A DNA stretch of 64,000 nt from an uncultured Umboniibacter sp. (GCF_947497555.1 NZ_CANMGY010000007.1:1-64000); one strand, 5' to 3'. Shown: positions 8,509-19,792, numbered from the stretch's first letter. A program made the numbers and translations. The notes: generated by a model not told the origin, from the sequence alone.

Positions 8509-9848
8509 TGATTGCTTCCAGTAAACGACGATTGATCGTTGGAACGGGAGTTACCGGCTACTCTGTTGCACGCTACTTAGATCGCAAAACGCTACCCTTT
8601 GACGTTTTTGATACGCGACCTAACCCGCCAAACGAAGCGTCGATATTAGCACTTCAGTACTGTAGAGGTCGTGTTAAAGCGCCGCTTAATCTTGAATTGC
8701 TAAAAAATTATGATGAGGTTGTTATTAGTCCGGGCGTTGATGCAACGCAAATACCTTGGAGCGAATATCAAGGGGCGGGTGGGGTCATCACCAGTGACGT
8801 AGAGCTTTTTCTCGACGAGTTTTCCGGTAGGGTAATCACCATAACGGGTTCGAATGGCAAATCGAGTGTTACCGATATGACCGCGTTCGCCCTTCAGGAG
8901 ATGAATGTTAAGGCTGTAGCGTGTGGCAACTTTGGCATACCAGTGTTAGATGTCCTCTCGCAGCAGGTAGATTATGCAGTAATTGAACTCAGTAGCTTTC
9001 AAATTGATCTCCTGCCAAAAGTTCCGAGTGATGTAGCGGTGCTACTCAACCTTAGTGAAGATCATTTGGATAGATATCATACTATGTTGGCTTATCACCG
9101 ATCCAAACAGCGTATCTTTTATGGTGCCGCCGCGGCTGTCGTCAATCGAGACGACCCGCTCAGTACGCCTCTATCGGTTCCCGAGAACCAGCAACTCCAC
9201 TTCAGGCTTTCTAATCCAGATCTAAAGGAACTTGGGCTACGGAGACTAGATGAAGGATATGCCTTAGCAGATGGTGTTCAGAATCTAGCATTGGTTTCGG
9301 ATTTTAAGGTTTATGGGCGCCATAACTGGGCAAACCTATTAGCGTCTATAGGCTTGCTTAAGACCTTAGGTTTCGAATCGTCGGCAGTCGCCAAAGTGCT
9401 TTTGGAGTATCGCGGGTTGGCTCATCGAACGGAATTTGTGGGCGAGTTCCGCGGCATTCATTTTGTTAACGATTCTAAAGCCACGAATGTAGGCGCTACT
9501 CGCGCAGCGTTGAATGGTCTCGATGCAAGCAATCTTCACGTTCTAGTGGGGGGAGATGGCAAGGGGGCTGATTTTAAAGAATTAGCGTTAAGCAAGTCTC
9601 AAGCTGAAGTGTGCTGGTATGCATATGGTGCGGACCAGTCGAAGTTGCAAGCAGCGCTTAGTATTCCCGAAGAGAATTTAGCTCCAACTCTTGCCGACGT
9701 CTTTAATCTTGCTGTTTCAGCCGCCGAAGAAGGCGACATCGTTTTATTATCGCCTGCCTGCGCTAGCCTGGATCAATTTGAAAATTATCAACAGCGAGGG
9801 GATGCCTTCAAACAGCTCGTGGAGGCGCTAGGTGTTTCGGACGACTAA
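8505..9848 (+). CDS. murD: UDP-MurNAc-L-alanine:D-glutamate ligase MurD
   Basis: Adds D-glutamate to UDP-MurNAc-L-Ala; 447 residues from the chosen start. The N-terminal uracil-binding fold carries [14 protein letters not shown], and the ATP loop ITGSNGKSS has its lysine at residue 119. ATG 8505 overlaps the mraY TGA (ATGA), like the other junctions here; ATG 8508 is equally possible. An upstream in-frame ATG at 8451 lies deep in mraY and would add 18 unconserved residues, so I reject it. The end overlaps ftsW by 17 bases. Confidence 0.95.
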   Translation: MMIASSKRRLIVGTGVTGYSVARYLDRKTLPFDVFDTRPNPPNEASILALQYCRGRVKAPLNLELLKNYDEVVISPGVDATQIPWSEYQGAGGVITSDVELFLDEFSGRVITITGSNGKSSVTDMTAFALQEMNVKAVACGNFGIPVLDVLSQQVDYAVIELSSFQIDLLPKVPSDVAVLLNLSEDHLDRYHTMLAYHRSKQRIFYGAAAAVVNRDDPLSTPLSVPENQQLHFRLSNPDLKELGLRRLDEGYALADGVQNLALVSDFKVYGRHNWANLLASIGLLKTLGFESSAVAKVLLEYRGLAHRTEFVGEFRGIHFVNDSKATNVGATRAALNGLDASNLHVLVGGDGKGADFKELALSKSQAEVCWYAYGADQSKLQAALSIPEENLAPTLADVFNLAVSAAEEGDIVLLSPACASLDQFENYQQRGDAFKQLVEALGVSDD

Positions 9849-11010
9849 CTGGGGAAGTTTTTGGCAGGCGCAAGATCGTTGGTTTTTAGCGACGGTCGTT
9901 ACGTTAGTAGCCCTGGGCTTTGCAATGGTTGCATCCGCATCATCCGATTACTCAGCTCATCATCATGGCACTATTTATTATTTTTCAGTTCGACATGCCA
10001 TCTACCTTTTGATCGGGCTCGTTGGCCTTAGCCTCGCCGCGTTCATTCCACTTAAAGATTGGTACGCACTGTCGTTCCCACTCTTCATAGCTGGCGTAGT
10101 ACTGCTCGTCGCGGTTCTGTTCTTTGGCACCAGTGTAAATGGTAGCCAACGGTGGATTCGTCTGGCAGGATTTAGCCTCCAGCCCTCTGAATTCATGAAG
10201 GTTGGGATGGTTCTATTCATCGCGAGATATATAACAAAATTTCAGCAGGATCTCTCAACTCGGACTTTGTATTTCTTTCGACCGCTATTGGCGGTGCCTC
10301 TAGTAGCGCTTCTCCTCTTAGCTGAGCCCGACTATGGTGCTACCGTACTCATTTCCGCAACGGTGATAGGTATGCTGTTCCTCTCGGGCGCGCCGCTGTT
10401 ACCTTTTATCACCCTGATGATTGGCGTACTTGGGTCGGCCTATTTCTTAGCTATATCCTCTCCCTATCGCCTAGCTAGATTGACAGGCTTTGCCGATCCG
10501 TGGGCAAACCAATTTGATTCGGGTTATCAGCTCACTCAGTCGTTGATTGCTTTTGGCCGGGGACACTTGACGGGAGTGGGGTATGGTAACAGTGTTCAAA
10601 AACTGATGTTTTTACCGGAAGCGCATACTGATTTCGTCTTTGCGATCTGGGCAGAAGAGACCGGATTTTTCGGTGCGGCGCTAATCATAGCGTTGTTCAC
10701 GTTGTTGGTTACTCGATTATTTATGATCTCTCGTAAAGCGCTAAAACGTAATCAACCCTTTATTGCGTGGACCGCCGCAGGATTTGCCTTTCTAATTTCG
10801 GGGCAAGCATTTATCAACATGGGCGTAGCATCCGGGCTGCTACCCACCAAAGGTTTAACGCTTCCGTTCATTTCCTATGGCGGTAGTAGTTTGTTAGTCT
10901 CGTTAGTCATGGTTGGCATAGTCATGCGTTTGTGTGCGGCGATGAATCAGTCGGCAACCCGAGTGCGAAAGCCACAGGGTAAAGCCATGGAGGGTGTTGA
11001 AGAACTATGA
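9832..11010 (+). CDS. ftsW: SEDS peptidoglycan polymerase FtsW
   Basis: A 392-residue polytopic membrane protein of the SEDS (shape, elongation, division, sporulation) family. It is the septal glycosyltransferase that works with FtsI. Conserved features include SVNGSQRWI in the N-terminal half, FADPW in the large periplasmic loop, FLPEAHTDF near 260-268, and PFISYGGSSL near the C-terminus. The GTG at 9832 has a GGAGG at 9821-9825, which settles the start even though it lies inside the end of murD. It overlaps murG by four bases. Confidence 0.96.
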   Translation: MFRTTNWGSFWQAQDRWFLATVVTLVALGFAMVASASSDYSAHHHGTIYYFSVRHAIYLLIGLVGLSLAAFIPLKDWYALSFPLFIAGVVLLVAVLFFGTSVNGSQRWIRLAGFSLQPSEFMKVGMVLFIARYITKFQQDLSTRTLYFFRPLLAVPLVALLLLAEPDYGATVLISATVIGMLFLSGAPLLPFITLMIGVLGSAYFLAISSPYRLARLTGFADPWANQFDSGYQLTQSLIAFGRGHLTGVGYGNSVQKLMFLPEAHTDFVFAIWAEETGFFGAALIIALFTLLVTRLFMISRKALKRNQPFIAWTAAGFAFLISGQAFINMGVASGLLPTKGLTLPFISYGGSSLLVSLVMVGIVMRLCAAMNQSATRVRKPQGKAMEGVEEL

Positions 11011-12077
11011 AGCGAGACCGATCGAAGAAAACCATTTTATTGATGGCTGGTGGCACTGGCGGACATGTAGTGCCAGCACTTGCAGTCGCAGCTGAGCTGG
11101 TGGCCCGAGGCTATCAAGTAGAGTGGTTAGGCAGTGAGCGTGGCATAGAGTCAACGCTAGTGCCTAAGCAGGGCATAACGTTACATAAATTCCCAGTGGT
11201 TGGTATTCGAGGAAAGAATCCTCTGCTGCTGATGAAGGCGCTGTTCGCGCTGATGATTTCTATCATTTCGGCATTTAAGTTATTAGGGCGGATTCGACCT
11301 TTGGCGGTAGTAGGAATGGGCGGCTTTGCCTCCGGCCCGGGTGCTGTGGCAGCGAAGCTTCGAGGTGTGCCGATAATAATCCACGAGCAGAATGCCGTGG
11401 CAGGAACGACTAATCGTGTGCTGGCGCGACTTGCATCGAAAGTTTTATCAGCATTTGAGAATGCGCTTCCAGCAACTGTTATTGGTAATCCAGTTCCAAA
11501 GTCCGTGGCCGAAATTAAGGCAGTACCTAGCTCCCGAGTGGGTAGCGATACACGAATGCTTGTGATGGGTGGTAGTCTCGGAGCGCAGGCGCTCAATGAG
11601 ATGATGCCTAAGGCCTTAGGAAAGCTACCTGAGGACAGACGCCCGACGGTTGTTCATCAATGCGGTCGGGGACGGGTTGCTGAAACGCAAACAGCCTATA
11701 ACGATCAGGGTGTTAACGCTGAAGTGGTTGAATTCATCGATACGGTTGCGGAACATTATCGTCATTCGGACTTTATTGTTTGTAGATCGGGTGCATTGAC
11801 GGTTAGTGAGATTGCGTGTGCAGGCCTGCCCGCTATTCTCGTACCGTTTCCGTTTGCCGTTGATGACCATCAGACCGCTAATGCAAACGTATTAGCAACG
11901 GTCGGAGCAGCGAAGATCCTTCAGCAAAGCGATTGGAGTGAGGCTAAGGTTTCTGGTTTACTGGATGAATTAACGAATAATCCAACTCTTCGCGCAGCGT
12001 ATTCCTCAGCGGCTACGTCGGTCGCAATCCGTGATGCAGCTGTTCGAGCTGTTGATATAATAGAGAATGTCAAATGA
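11007..12077 (+). CDS. murG: lipid II synthase MurG (UDP-GlcNAc transferase)
   Basis: A peripheral inner-membrane glycosyltransferase of the GT-B fold, 356 residues, which adds GlcNAc to lipid I. The glycine loop [12 protein letters not shown] is at residues 14-25, with a second G-rich loop at [22 protein letters not shown] follows, and the UDP-GlcNAc site reads [12 protein letters not shown] and ends at the DDHQTANA stretch. Both ends overlap their neighbours by four bases (ATGA). Confidence 0.97.
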   Translation: MKRDRSKKTILLMAGGTGGHVVPALAVAAELVARGYQVEWLGSERGIESTLVPKQGITLHKFPVVGIRGKNPLLLMKALFALMISIISAFKLLGRIRPLAVVGMGGFASGPGAVAAKLRGVPIIIHEQNAVAGTTNRVLARLASKVLSAFENALPATVIGNPVPKSVAEIKAVPSSRVGSDTRMLVMGGSLGAQALNEMMPKALGKLPEDRRPTVVHQCGRGRVAETQTAYNDQGVNAEVVEFIDTVAEHYRHSDFIVCRSGALTVSEIACAGLPAILVPFPFAVDDHQTANANVLATVGAAKILQQSDWSEAKVSGLLDELTNNPTLRAAYSSAATSVAIRDAAVRAVDIIENVK

Positions 12078-13480
12078 ACGAGTTAGCTCCTATGCGACGA
12101 ATAAAGCGGATGCATTTTATTGGCGTTGGTGGCGTTGGGATGTGTGGTATCGCCGAAGTCTTTCAGAATTTAGGCTACCAAGTTTCTGGCTCCGATCAAA
12201 ATGCAACCGAAGTTACACAACGACTTGAGACATTGGGTGTTCAGGTGTTCTATGGTCACGATAAAACTAATGTCGACGGTGTTGATGTAGTGGTCGTTTC
12301 CTCCGCGATTAATGAAAAGAATGTTGAAGTGTTGGCGGCGAGAGAAGCCCGTACCCCAATCGTTAAACGAGCGGAAATGTTGGCTGAGTTGATGCGCAAT
12401 CGCCATGGGATAGCAGTAGCTGGGACACATGGTAAGACAACCACAACAAGTATGTTAGCATCCGTTTTTCAGCGCGCGAATTGCGACCCAACCTATGTGA
12501 TAGGTGGCAAACTAAATCATGCCGGTACGAATGCAGCACTCGGGCGCAGTCGTTATATCATCGCGGAAGCGGATGAGAGTGACGCCTCGTTCTTACATCT
12601 GCAGCCTATGGTTTCAATTGTGACGAACATTGAAGCTGATCACATGGATACCTACGAAGGCGACTTTGATAAGCTTCGCGCTACCTTCGATAATTTCATT
12701 CAAAATCTACCATTTTATGGTCTAGCTGTTATTTGTGTTGATGACGTTGAAGCGGCCGAATTGGCAGCGCGTTGTCCCCGTCCTACCGTTACCTATAGCA
12801 TTGATAACCCGGCAGACTATCGTGCAACCCAGCTGCAATTTGACGGCCATAACACGCATTTCGTAGTCGAACGTCCAGATCAGCGTTCAGCGCTTAATAT
12901 CAGTTTGACCATCCCAGGCCGACATAACGTTTTAAATGCGCTCGCAGTGATTGCGGTCAGTTCTGAAGAGGGCCTTAGCGACGAAGATATTGAGCAGGGC
13001 TTGTCCGGTTTCGAAGGAGTAGGCCGGCGTTTTACCGTTAAAGGAGAGTTCCCCTTTAACGATGGCGAGATCATGTTAGTTGATGACTATGGTCATCACC
13101 CAACTGAAGTCAGTGCTATTGTCTCTGCGGTGCGTGAAGGTTGGCCTGATCGTCGTCTTGTTATGGCCTATCAACCGCATCGTTTCTCCAGAACACGTGA
13201 TCTCTTCGATGAATTTGTCGAGGCCTTAAGTGCCGTAGATCAGCTGATTTTACTCGATGTCTATTCGGCTGGTGAAGAGGTGGTCGTTGGCGCTGATTCA
13301 AAGTCCTTGGCGCGCAGTATTCGGACCCGAGGCCGAGTAGACCCGATACTCTGTTCAGAACTGGAGCAGGTACCCGCAATCCTGGATGATATTCTTAGAC
13401 CGGGCGATATCGTATTAACGCAGGGCGCTGGTAATGTAACCCAGCTAGCAACGCTGCTGGAAAAGAAGTTTCAATCATGA
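12074..13480 (+). CDS. murC: UDP-MurNAc:L-alanine ligase MurC
   Basis: The first Mur ligase of the pathway, adding L-alanine to UDP-MurNAc; 468 residues. The N-terminal nucleotide-binding loop [13 protein letters not shown] and the ATP loop [13 protein letters not shown] (about residues 115-127) are both clear, as is [11 protein letters not shown] in the C-terminal domain. It is followed directly by ddl with no murB between them, an arrangement found in several gammaproteobacteria; MurB must be encoded elsewhere. Confidence 0.97.
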   Translation: MNELAPMRRIKRMHFIGVGGVGMCGIAEVFQNLGYQVSGSDQNATEVTQRLETLGVQVFYGHDKTNVDGVDVVVVSSAINEKNVEVLAAREARTPIVKRAEMLAELMRNRHGIAVAGTHGKTTTTSMLASVFQRANCDPTYVIGGKLNHAGTNAALGRSRYIIAEADESDASFLHLQPMVSIVTNIEADHMDTYEGDFDKLRATFDNFIQNLPFYGLAVICVDDVEAAELAARCPRPTVTYSIDNPADYRATQLQFDGHNTHFVVERPDQRSALNISLTIPGRHNVLNALAVIAVSSEEGLSDEDIEQGLSGFEGVGRRFTVKGEFPFNDGEIMLVDDYGHHPTEVSAIVSAVREGWPDRRLVMAYQPHRFSRTRDLFDEFVEALSAVDQLILLDVYSAGEEVVVGADSKSLARSIRTRGRVDPILCSELEQVPAILDDILRPGDIVLTQGAGNVTQLATLLEKKFQS

Positions 13481-14394
13481 CTCATTGGCAATCTAAGCGA
13501 GTCGCTGTGCTCTATGGCGGTAACTCTTCAGAACGAGAGGTCTCTCTCAATAGCGGACAGGCGGTTTTTGACGCGTTAAAGCGCCTGAACTACGATGCTC
13601 ACCTCGTGGATACACAATATGATGCGATAACTCAGTTAACGGCGCTTAAACCTGATGTCGCGTTTATCGTCTTGCATGGGCCGGGTGGAGAAGATGGACG
13701 CATTCAGGCACTCTTGGAGGCATTAGAGGTTCCCTATACCGGATCTGATGTTGCCTCGTCCGCTATCGCGATGGACAAAGTTAAATGTAAGCTGATTTGG
13801 CGAGGTTTAGATCTACCCACAGCGAACTACCAACTCTTCAGCGCCTCATCAAGCTTTGAAGATCTATCGGCTGATCTAGGATTGCCATTTTTCGTTAAAC
13901 CCGCATGTGAAGGATCAAGTATTGGTGTTACGAAGGTGAGTTGCTCGCAAAGCTTTAGCCGGGCCCTAGCTGACGCAGATCGCTTCAAAGGAGGCATGTT
14001 GGCCGAGGCCTTTATGTCGGGGCGAGAGTTTACCGTTCCTATCCTTGGTGGTGATGCCTTCCCATCTATTTCTATGGTTCCTACAAAGGAATTCTATGAT
14101 TACGAATCAAAGTATCTTCGCGATGATACCAGCTATTTAATCCCCAGTGGCTTGACTGCTGCTCGAGAACAGCTTATCCAAGAACTGGCTAAAAAGGCCT
14201 TCGAAGCTATTGGTTGCCAAGGATGGGGGCGAGTGGACTTTATCGAGAGTGCCGACGGTGAGTTAAATCTTTTAGAGCTAAATACGGTTCCTGGAATGAC
14301 GAATCACAGTTTGGTGCCTATGTCATTGGCAAGCGTTGGGGTTGAATTTGACGCGATCGTAGAACGTATATTGAACCTTGTTGAGGCTGTTTAG
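13477..14394 (+). CDS. ddl: D-alanine:D-alanine ligase
   Basis: An ATP-grasp enzyme of 305 residues, the short DdlB-type length, that makes the dipeptide used by Mur[16 protein letters not shown] at the N-terminus holds the first D-Ala site, GREFTVPIL lies mid-protein, and [13 protein letters not shown] near the C-terminus carries metal and substrate contacts. The ATG overlaps the murC stop and the TAG stop shares one base with the ftsQ GTG start. I see nothing to suggest D-Ala-D-Lac specificity. Confidence 0.96.
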   Translation: MTHWQSKRVAVLYGGNSSEREVSLNSGQAVFDALKRLNYDAHLVDTQYDAITQLTALKPDVAFIVLHGPGGEDGRIQALLEALEVPYTGSDVASSAIAMDKVKCKLIWRGLDLPTANYQLFSASSSFEDLSADLGLPFFVKPACEGSSIGVTKVSCSQSFSRALADADRFKGGMLAEAFMSGREFTVPILGGDAFPSISMVPTKEFYDYESKYLRDDTSYLIPSGLTAAREQLIQELAKKAFEAIGCQGWGRVDFIESADGELNLLELNTVPGMTNHSLVPMSLASVGVEFDAIVERILNLVEAV

Positions 14395-15095
14395 TGATTA
14401 ACTGGCGACGCTGGCTTATTTTGACCGGGTTGGGGTTAGTTATATTTGGCATTGGACGTTTAGCGTATATCGAATATCAACAGCGCGTTAGTAAAGTCGT
14501 TGTAGTAGGTAGCCTGCAATATGTGAATCCAATTGAGATTCAGGAATTGGTGAACCCAATCCTAGAGACGAATTCCTTTTGGGGGGTTTCGTTAGATAGT
14601 TTTGCGCAAACCCTCATGAGTCTTTCCTGGATTGAGTCGGCAAACGTTCAACGCCGAGCTAATCGAACTATCTACTTGCATCTTACTGAACAACGTCCAA
14701 TCGCTCGGTGGAACGATGACGCGCTGTTAAACCGTCATGGTGAACTCTTCTCGCATGAAGGGCGCCAACTCGATACCTTTTCGTCACTCCCTCGGCTTTC
14801 TGGACCAGCGGTGTTATTAGATCAACTGTTGAGTGAATACCGAATGTTTAATGATACTTTGCGCGATGAAGGCGTGACGGTAAAGGTGCTTGCCGCAGCG
14901 GAAGACGGTCAGCGCACAATTCAGCTAAATAACGATGTACAGGTGCTATTCGGTACTTATAATATTGACGACAAGATATTGCGCTTTGCAGCATTGTGGA
15001 ACACACTATCTAATGAGCAAAAAAGCAATGTGCACCGTATCGATATGCGGTATGATAATGCGGCAGCAATCGCATGGCATAATAGCGATACATAA
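14394..15095 (+). CDS. ftsQ: cell division protein FtsQ
   Basis: A bitopic divisome protein of 233 residues with a membrane anchor at about 7-25. A periplasmic POTRA domain begins near residue 30, followed by the beta domain that binds FtsB and FtsL. SLSWIESANVQRRANRTIYL matches the conserved POTRA/beta junction, and TEQRPIARWND follows. The start is GTG 14394, one base into the ddl stop codon, with GAGG upstream. Position between ddl and ftsA is standard. Confidence 0.94.
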   Translation: MINWRRWLILTGLGLVIFGIGRLAYIEYQQRVSKVVVVGSLQYVNPIEIQELVNPILETNSFWGVSLDSFAQTLMSLSWIESANVQRRANRTIYLHLTEQRPIARWNDDALLNRHGELFSHEGRQLDTFSSLPRLSGPAVLLDQLLSEYRMFNDTLRDEGVTVKVLAAAEDGQRTIQLNNDVQVLFGTYNIDDKILRFAALWNTLSNEQKSNVHRIDMRYDNAAAIAWHNSDT

Positions 15096-15129
15096 TAATT
15101 TACTAGCTTGTAATAAGAAGAGTGATTGA

Positions 15130-16359
15130 ATGGCGACGTCTCAAGAAGACAACCTCATAGTTGGTCTCGACATCGGAACTTCAAAAGTTGTGGCAATCGT
15201 CGGCGAATATAATGACGAGGGCGAGATCGATATCATTGGCTTCGGCTACCATAAGTCGCGCGGCCTAAAGAAGGGCGTGGTGGTGGATATTAATGCCACG
15301 GTAGATTCAATTCGTCGAGCGATTAGTGAAGCTGAAACCATGGCTGGCTGCTCTATTCATGGTGTTTACGCCGGTATAGCGGGTAGCCATATCCGCAGCT
15401 ATAACTCTCAGGGCGTTGTCGCGATTAAAGAGCGTGAAGTTAGCCAGATGGATATCGATCGAGTGATCGAATCGGCTAAGGCTTTGGCACTTCCTGCGGA
15501 CCAACTTATTCTTCATACCCTACCGCAAGAGTATTTAATCGATTCTCAGGATGGCGTTCGTGAACCTCTCGGTATGAGTGGTGTCCGAATGGAAGCGAAG
15601 GTTCATTTGGTAACCGGCGCACAAACAGCCGCACAAAATATCATCAAATGTATCGAAAAATGCAACCTCGAAGTCGAAGAGTTAGTACTCGAGCAACTCG
15701 CGTCCAGCTACGCAGTCCTTACTCAAGATGAAAAAGATCTGGGTGTCTGTTTGGTAGATATCGGTGGCGGTACCAGTGATATCGCCGTCTTCTCTCAAGG
15801 TGGCGTGCAATATACGGCAAATATACCGGTTGCTGGCGATCAGGTTACGAGTGACATTGCTCACGCCTTGCGGACCCCAACCAAGCACGCCGAAGAAATC
15901 AAGATGAAGTATGCATGCGCGTTGACGGAATTAGCTCGTGAAGATGAGACTATCAAAGTTCCAAGTGTCGGCGATCGTGAACCAAGAGATCTGTCACGCC
16001 TTACGCTTGCGGAAGTGGTGGAGCCTCGGTACGAAGAGCTGTTTATGCTCATTCAGCGCGAATTAAGACGTGCTGGTTACGAAGATTTATTACCCGCTGG
16101 TATCGTACTGACCGGCGGTACGGCGAAGATGGAAGGCGTGGTGGAGCTTGCTGAAAGTATTTTCCACCTGCCTGTGCGCCTAGGCAGTCCATCGGGCATG
16201 AAAGGTATGACCGATATTATGGATAATCCAATATATAGCACTGGCGTTGGACTAATTCAGTTTGGCGTTGAAAATCGATTAAATGAAATTTCCGATACGC
16301 AAACTTCGGGTCCTGGCGTTTGGGCTCGTATTAAGGATTGGATGGCCAGCAACGTTTAA
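15130..16359 (+). CDS. ftsA: cell division protein FtsA
   Basis: An actin-like ATPase that anchors FtsZ to the inner membrane; 409 residues. The N-terminal phosphate loop reads VGLDIGTSKVVAIVGE (about 11-26). CLVDIGGGTSDIAV is the phosphate-2 motif, and GIVLTGGTAKMEG is the adenosine motif. The last 15 residues (GVWARIKDWMASNV) form the amphipathic membrane-targeting helix. A 34-base gap from ftsQ contains AAGAAGAG as a ribosome-binding site. The gap before ftsZ is 36 bases. Confidence 0.97.
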   Translation: MATSQEDNLIVGLDIGTSKVVAIVGEYNDEGEIDIIGFGYHKSRGLKKGVVVDINATVDSIRRAISEAETMAGCSIHGVYAGIAGSHIRSYNSQGVVAIKEREVSQMDIDRVIESAKALALPADQLILHTLPQEYLIDSQDGVREPLGMSGVRMEAKVHLVTGAQTAAQNIIKCIEKCNLEVEELVLEQLASSYAVLTQDEKDLGVCLVDIGGGTSDIAVFSQGGVQYTANIPVAGDQVTSDIAHALRTPTKHAEEIKMKYACALTELAREDETIKVPSVGDREPRDLSRLTLAEVVEPRYEELFMLIQRELRRAGYEDLLPAGIVLTGGTAKMEGVVELAESIFHLPVRLGSPSGMKGMTDIMDNPIYSTGVGLIQFGVENRLNEISDTQTSGPGVWARIKDWMASNV

Positions 16360-16395
16360 CAGCGTTGTGGTTGAAACAGTTAGGAGAGTGATGAC

Positions 16396-17670
16396 ATGTT
16401 CGACATCGTTAATGACGATCACCAAAATGCAGTAATCAAAGTCATCGGTGTAGGTGGCGGCGGCGGTAATGCCGTTCAGCACATGATTGACAGTCAATTG
16501 GAAGACGTAGAGTTCATCGTTGCGAATACGGATTCGCAGGCTCTTCAACGTGTTCCTGCCAGTACAACTATCCAACTTGGTGGCGACATTACCAAGGGCT
16601 TAGGAGCTGGTGCAAATCCTGATGTCGGTCGCCAGTCAGCGATGGAAGATCGTGAGAATATTGCCCGAGCACTTGAAGGTGCTGATATGCTTTTCATCAC
16701 CGCTGGTATGGGTGGTGGTACGGGTACAGGGGCATCACCTGTGGTTGCTGAGATCGCTCGAGAGTTAGGCATTCTAACGGTTGCGGTAGTCACAAAGCCA
16801 TTTCCCTTCGAGGGGCGTAAGCGCATGCAAGTGGCTATGCAGGGCATCAAAGAGCTTCGTGAGCAAGTGGATTCACTAATTACCATTCCAAATGAAAAGC
16901 TACTTGGTGTTCTGGGGCGTCAAACTACACTTCTTGATGCATTTAAAGCGGCCAATAATGTTCTGTTAGGCGCTACTCAAGGTATTGCTGATCTGATTAT
17001 CCGCCCAGGTCTTATTAACGTGGATTTTGCGGATGTTCGTACTGTTATGTCTGAAATGGGCATGGCAATGATGGGGCAAGGTACTGGTAAAGGCGAAAAT
17101 CGCGCTGTTGAGGCTACGGAAACCGCTATTCGCTCACCGCTTCTTGAAGATGTTAATCTTCGCGGCGCCCGCGGTATCTTAGTAAACATCACGGCGGGCA
17201 TTGATCTTACGATGGGTGAGTTCGGTGAAGTAGGCGAGATGATTCAAGAACTCGCTGCTGAAGATGCAACAGTGGTAGTCGGTACGGCCATGGAACCGGA
17301 TATGAGTGACGAGGTTCGTGTTACTGTTGTTGCGACAGGCTTAGGTTCGGTAGCTCCAGTCCAAGAAACACCTGCGGCCGAAGCAGCTCGTCCAGCGTCG
17401 CCTCAGCGCTCCGTCGATTATGATCGTCCACCGTACACTCGGGCTAAATCAAACGTTGCAGCAACGGAACCGTCGACAAGTAGTGCTGCAGCGCCAGTTA
17501 AATCACCGACAGGTATGGCTACAGACGCGACAAGAGAGGCCGCTCGGCCATCGTCAACGACAGTCCAGCAGGGGTCAGCAGCGGTAGCTCAGGAGCCCGC
17601 AGTAGCAACAGAATCGGATGAGGATAATTATCTCGATATCCCAGCATTCCTGCGTCGACAGGCTGATTAA
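16396..17670 (+). CDS. ftsZ: cell division GTPase FtsZ
   Basis: Tubulin-like GTPase that forms the Z ring; 424 residues. The nucleotide loop [10 protein letters not shown] is near the N-terminus, the tubulin signature GGGTGTG is at 106-112, and [11 protein letters not shown] carries the T7-loop region. From about residue 320 a low-complexity Ala/Ser/Pro linker of roughly 85 residues leads to the C-terminal peptide [10 protein letters not shown], which binds FtsA and ZipA. ATG 16396 follows AGGAG at 16382-16386. It is the last gene of the cluster; 109 bases separate it from lpxC, with no strong terminator, so read-through is possible. Confidence 0.98.
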   Translation: MFDIVNDDHQNAVIKVIGVGGGGGNAVQHMIDSQLEDVEFIVANTDSQALQRVPASTTIQLGGDITKGLGAGANPDVGRQSAMEDRENIARALEGADMLFITAGMGGGTGTGASPVVAEIARELGILTVAVVTKPFPFEGRKRMQVAMQGIKELREQVDSLITIPNEKLLGVLGRQTTLLDAFKAANNVLLGATQGIADLIIRPGLINVDFADVRTVMSEMGMAMMGQGTGKGENRAVEATETAIRSPLLEDVNLRGARGILVNITAGIDLTMGEFGEVGEMIQELAAEDATVVVGTAMEPDMSDEVRVTVVATGLGSVAPVQETPAAEAARPASPQRSVDYDRPPYTRAKSNVAATEPSTSSAAAPVKSPTGMATDATREAARPSSTTVQQGSAAVAQEPAVATESDEDNYLDIPAFLRRQAD

Positions 17671-17779
17671 CTAGTCCATTTTTGACTATTAGGGGAATAC
17701 CCCATATACTGGAGTGATCGAAATCGTATAAGCTTGTCCTAATATTGGATGAGCTTTATTCGTTTTATAGGAATTTATA

Positions 17780-18694
17780 ATGATCAAACAACGCACGATA
17801 CAACGCGCTATTAAAGGATCGGGAATCGGCCTTCACACAGGGAAAAAAGTATTTTTTACCCTTGTGCCTGCTGCCCCAGATTCTGGCATTGTATTTCGCC
17901 GCGTGGATCTAGAACCAGCGATTGATATTCCTGCATCAGCGCTTTACGTTGGCGAAACTACCCTATCTACAACGCTAGTTAAAGATGGCGTTAAGGTCTC
18001 CACGATTGAGCACATGATGTCAGCGTTTGCTGGGCTAGGTATCGATAACTTGATTGTTGAATTATCGGCTGAAGAAGTTCCTATTATGGACGGCTCTTCG
18101 GCACCCTTTGTTTTTCTTATTCAAAATGCGGGAATTGAAGAGCAAAATGCAGCGAAGAAATTTATCCGCGTGAAGAAGAAAGTATCCGTTAAGGTTGATG
18201 GCAAAGAAGCAACATTGCTCCCTTACGAAGGATTTAAAATCAATTTTGAAATTGATTTCGATCACCCTGTTCTTAAAAATACCCGAATGGACTGTGAAGT
18301 AGATTTCTCCAACACGTCGTTCGTTGAGGCGATTAGCCGAGCACGAACCTTCGGATTTACTCATGAGATCGAATATCTCCGCTCTAAAGGCCTTGTGCAA
18401 GGTGGTTCCGTGGATAACGCAATCGTTGTCGATGAGTTTCGAATCCTTAATGAGGGAGGGCTGCGTTATGATGATGAGTTCGTTCGCCACAAGATTTTGG
18501 ACGCAGTGGGTGACCTGTATACTGCAGGCTTTGCATTATTGGCAGACTTCCGCGCTTACAAATCAGGACACTATCTCAATAACTTGATCCTCCGCGAGCT
18601 GTTTGCTCAGGAAGACGCCTTTGAAGTCGTTACGTTTGATACGGGTGCATCGGAACCAATCCACTACGCGCCAGGGGCACTTAACATAGCGTAA
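17780..18694 (+). CDS. lpxC: UDP-3-O-acyl-N-acetylglucosamine deacetylase LpxC
   Basis: A zinc-dependent deacetylase, 304 residues, catalysing the committed step of lipid A synthesis. The metal ligands are H78 (in [15 protein letters not shown]) and H237 and D241 (in [11 protein letters not shown]), at the same spacing as in E. coli LpxC. The protein lacks the long C-terminal degron-like extension of some relatives but ends normally. A TAGGA at about 17767-17771 serves as ribosome-binding site. It is followed by a hairpin terminator, so the dcw-lpxC transcript should end there. Confidence 0.97.
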   Translation: MIKQRTIQRAIKGSGIGLHTGKKVFFTLVPAAPDSGIVFRRVDLEPAIDIPASALYVGETTLSTTLVKDGVKVSTIEHMMSAFAGLGIDNLIVELSAEEVPIMDGSSAPFVFLIQNAGIEEQNAAKKFIRVKKKVSVKVDGKEATLLPYEGFKINFEIDFDHPVLKNTRMDCEVDFSNTSFVEAISRARTFGFTHEIEYLRSKGLVQGGSVDNAIVVDEFRILNEGGLRYDDEFVRHKILDAVGDLYTAGFALLADFRAYKSGHYLNNLILRELFAQEDAFEVVTFDTGASEPIHYAPGALNIA

Positions 18695-18715
18695 GCTAAA
18701 TTTACGTGGTACGGG

Positions 18716-18739
18716 AAGGTCGCATTAGCGGCCTTTTTT
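18716..18739 (+). terminator. terminator after lpxC
   Basis: The stem AAGGTCGC/GCGGCCTT (8 bp, one G-T wobble) closes an ATTA loop and is followed by six T residues. It lies 22 bases after the lpxC stop and separates it from the M23 peptidase gene. Confidence 0.88.
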
Positions 18740-18847
18740 ATCATTGCGATGAAAGATTCGAAAAATTGAGTGAATAAGTACTTCTCTTTACATGAAGCTT
18801 TGGTTAGTCTACGGATAGTTATTAGTTAGGTTGTTGAATAACACACC

Positions 18848-19792
18848 ATGAAATTAATTGTAGTAAACAGTAAACATAATCGCTCGCGTCACCTTTCCAT
18901 CGGAATGTGGTCGAGCTTTGTGCTGTCTGCGTGTTTCTTAGGTGTGCCAGCAGGTGTCGGCTTCGTGGTAGGGCAGTACCTTAGCGAAGGTGAACAAAGT
19001 GAGCTTTTAAATGCTGAGACTATTCAGGCGTGGCAATCAAAAGTTGCTGAACAACGTCGGCAAATGGATGAATTAGCCGAGCAAGAAGGTCTAAATCAGC
19101 ATGCGATTGAAGTACAACTTGCCGCAATGCAGTCCCAATTACTTCGTATTGATGCTCTCGGTGAGCGTTTAACGGATATCGCCGGAATCGACGGTGATGA
19201 ATTCGATTTCAGCCAGGCTCCCGCGTTAGGTGGGCCGTTATCGACTCCGAATAACGATCATGATTATGCGCCGAACGTTGATTTTGTAGTAGAGGATGAG
19301 GTTGCAAACTTCTCAGCACTGCTAAGCCACCGCAGCGACCAGCTAAACGTTCTCGAATCACTACTGCTTAATGAGAACCAGCAGCGTGCGACACGTTTGG
19401 CCGGACGCCCAATTACCTCCGGCTGGCTGTCTTCTCGCTTTGGTTATCGTACTGACCCATTCTCTGGTCGTCGAGCATGGCATAATGGTGTTGATTTTGC
19501 AGGTGCTGAAGGCGCCGATGTCATCAGTGTGGCAGCAGGAGTCGTCACTTGGTCGGCTTCGCGACACGGCTATGGAAATTTGATTGAGATTAACCATGGC
19601 AATGGCCTAGTTACTCGCTATGGTCATAACAAAGATTTGAAGGTCCAAGCTGGCGATGTGGTTCGACGAGGTGATGTCATCGCCTCGATGGGCTCAACGG
19701 GTCGATCTACTGGACCACATGTTCATTTTGAAGTTTACAAGCACGGTCGCGCTGTCGATCCTGCCTCCTACGTAAATCGCACACACCGCTGA
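18848..19792 (+). CDS. membrane-anchored M23 (LytM-type) peptidase
   Basis: A 314-residue envelope protein. Residues about 21-47 form a hydrophobic anchor, 60-110 a charged coiled-coil segment, and 190-305 an M23 peptidase domain. The zinc ligands are intact: H212 and D216 in WHNGVDFAG, and H293 in HVHFEV. GNLIEINHGNGLVTRYGH lies between them. An active endopeptidase that cuts peptidoglycan crosslinks is therefore likely, unlike the degenerate EnvC or NlpD. It lies between lpxC and secA, the slot that holds secM in enteric bacteria. No clear Shine-Dalgarno sequence precedes ATG 18848, so the start is less certain than the domain call. Confidence 0.88.
   Translation: MKLIVVNSKHNRSRHLSIGMWSSFVLSACFLGVPAGVGFVVGQYLSEGEQSELLNAETIQAWQSKVAEQRRQMDELAEQEGLNQHAIEVQLAAMQSQLLRIDALGERLTDIAGIDGDEFDFSQAPALGGPLSTPNNDHDYAPNVDFVVEDEVANFSALLSHRSDQLNVLESLLLNENQQRATRLAGRPITSGWLSSRFGYRTDPFSGRRAWHNGVDFAGAEGADVISVAAGVVTWSASRHGYGNLIEINHGNGLVTRYGHNKDLKVQAGDVVRRGDVIASMGSTGRSTGPHVHFEVYKHGRAVDPASYVNRTHR

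Noticed and set aside
11114-11596. 160-codon open frame on the minus strand inside murG
   Set aside because: It is an antisense shadow of a conserved gene, rich in Ala, Pro, Thr and Ser, without recognisable motifs.
18062-18490. 142-codon open frame on the minus strand across lpxC
   Set aside because: It is antisense to the catalytic core of lpxC and has no ribosome-binding site or similarity that I recognise.
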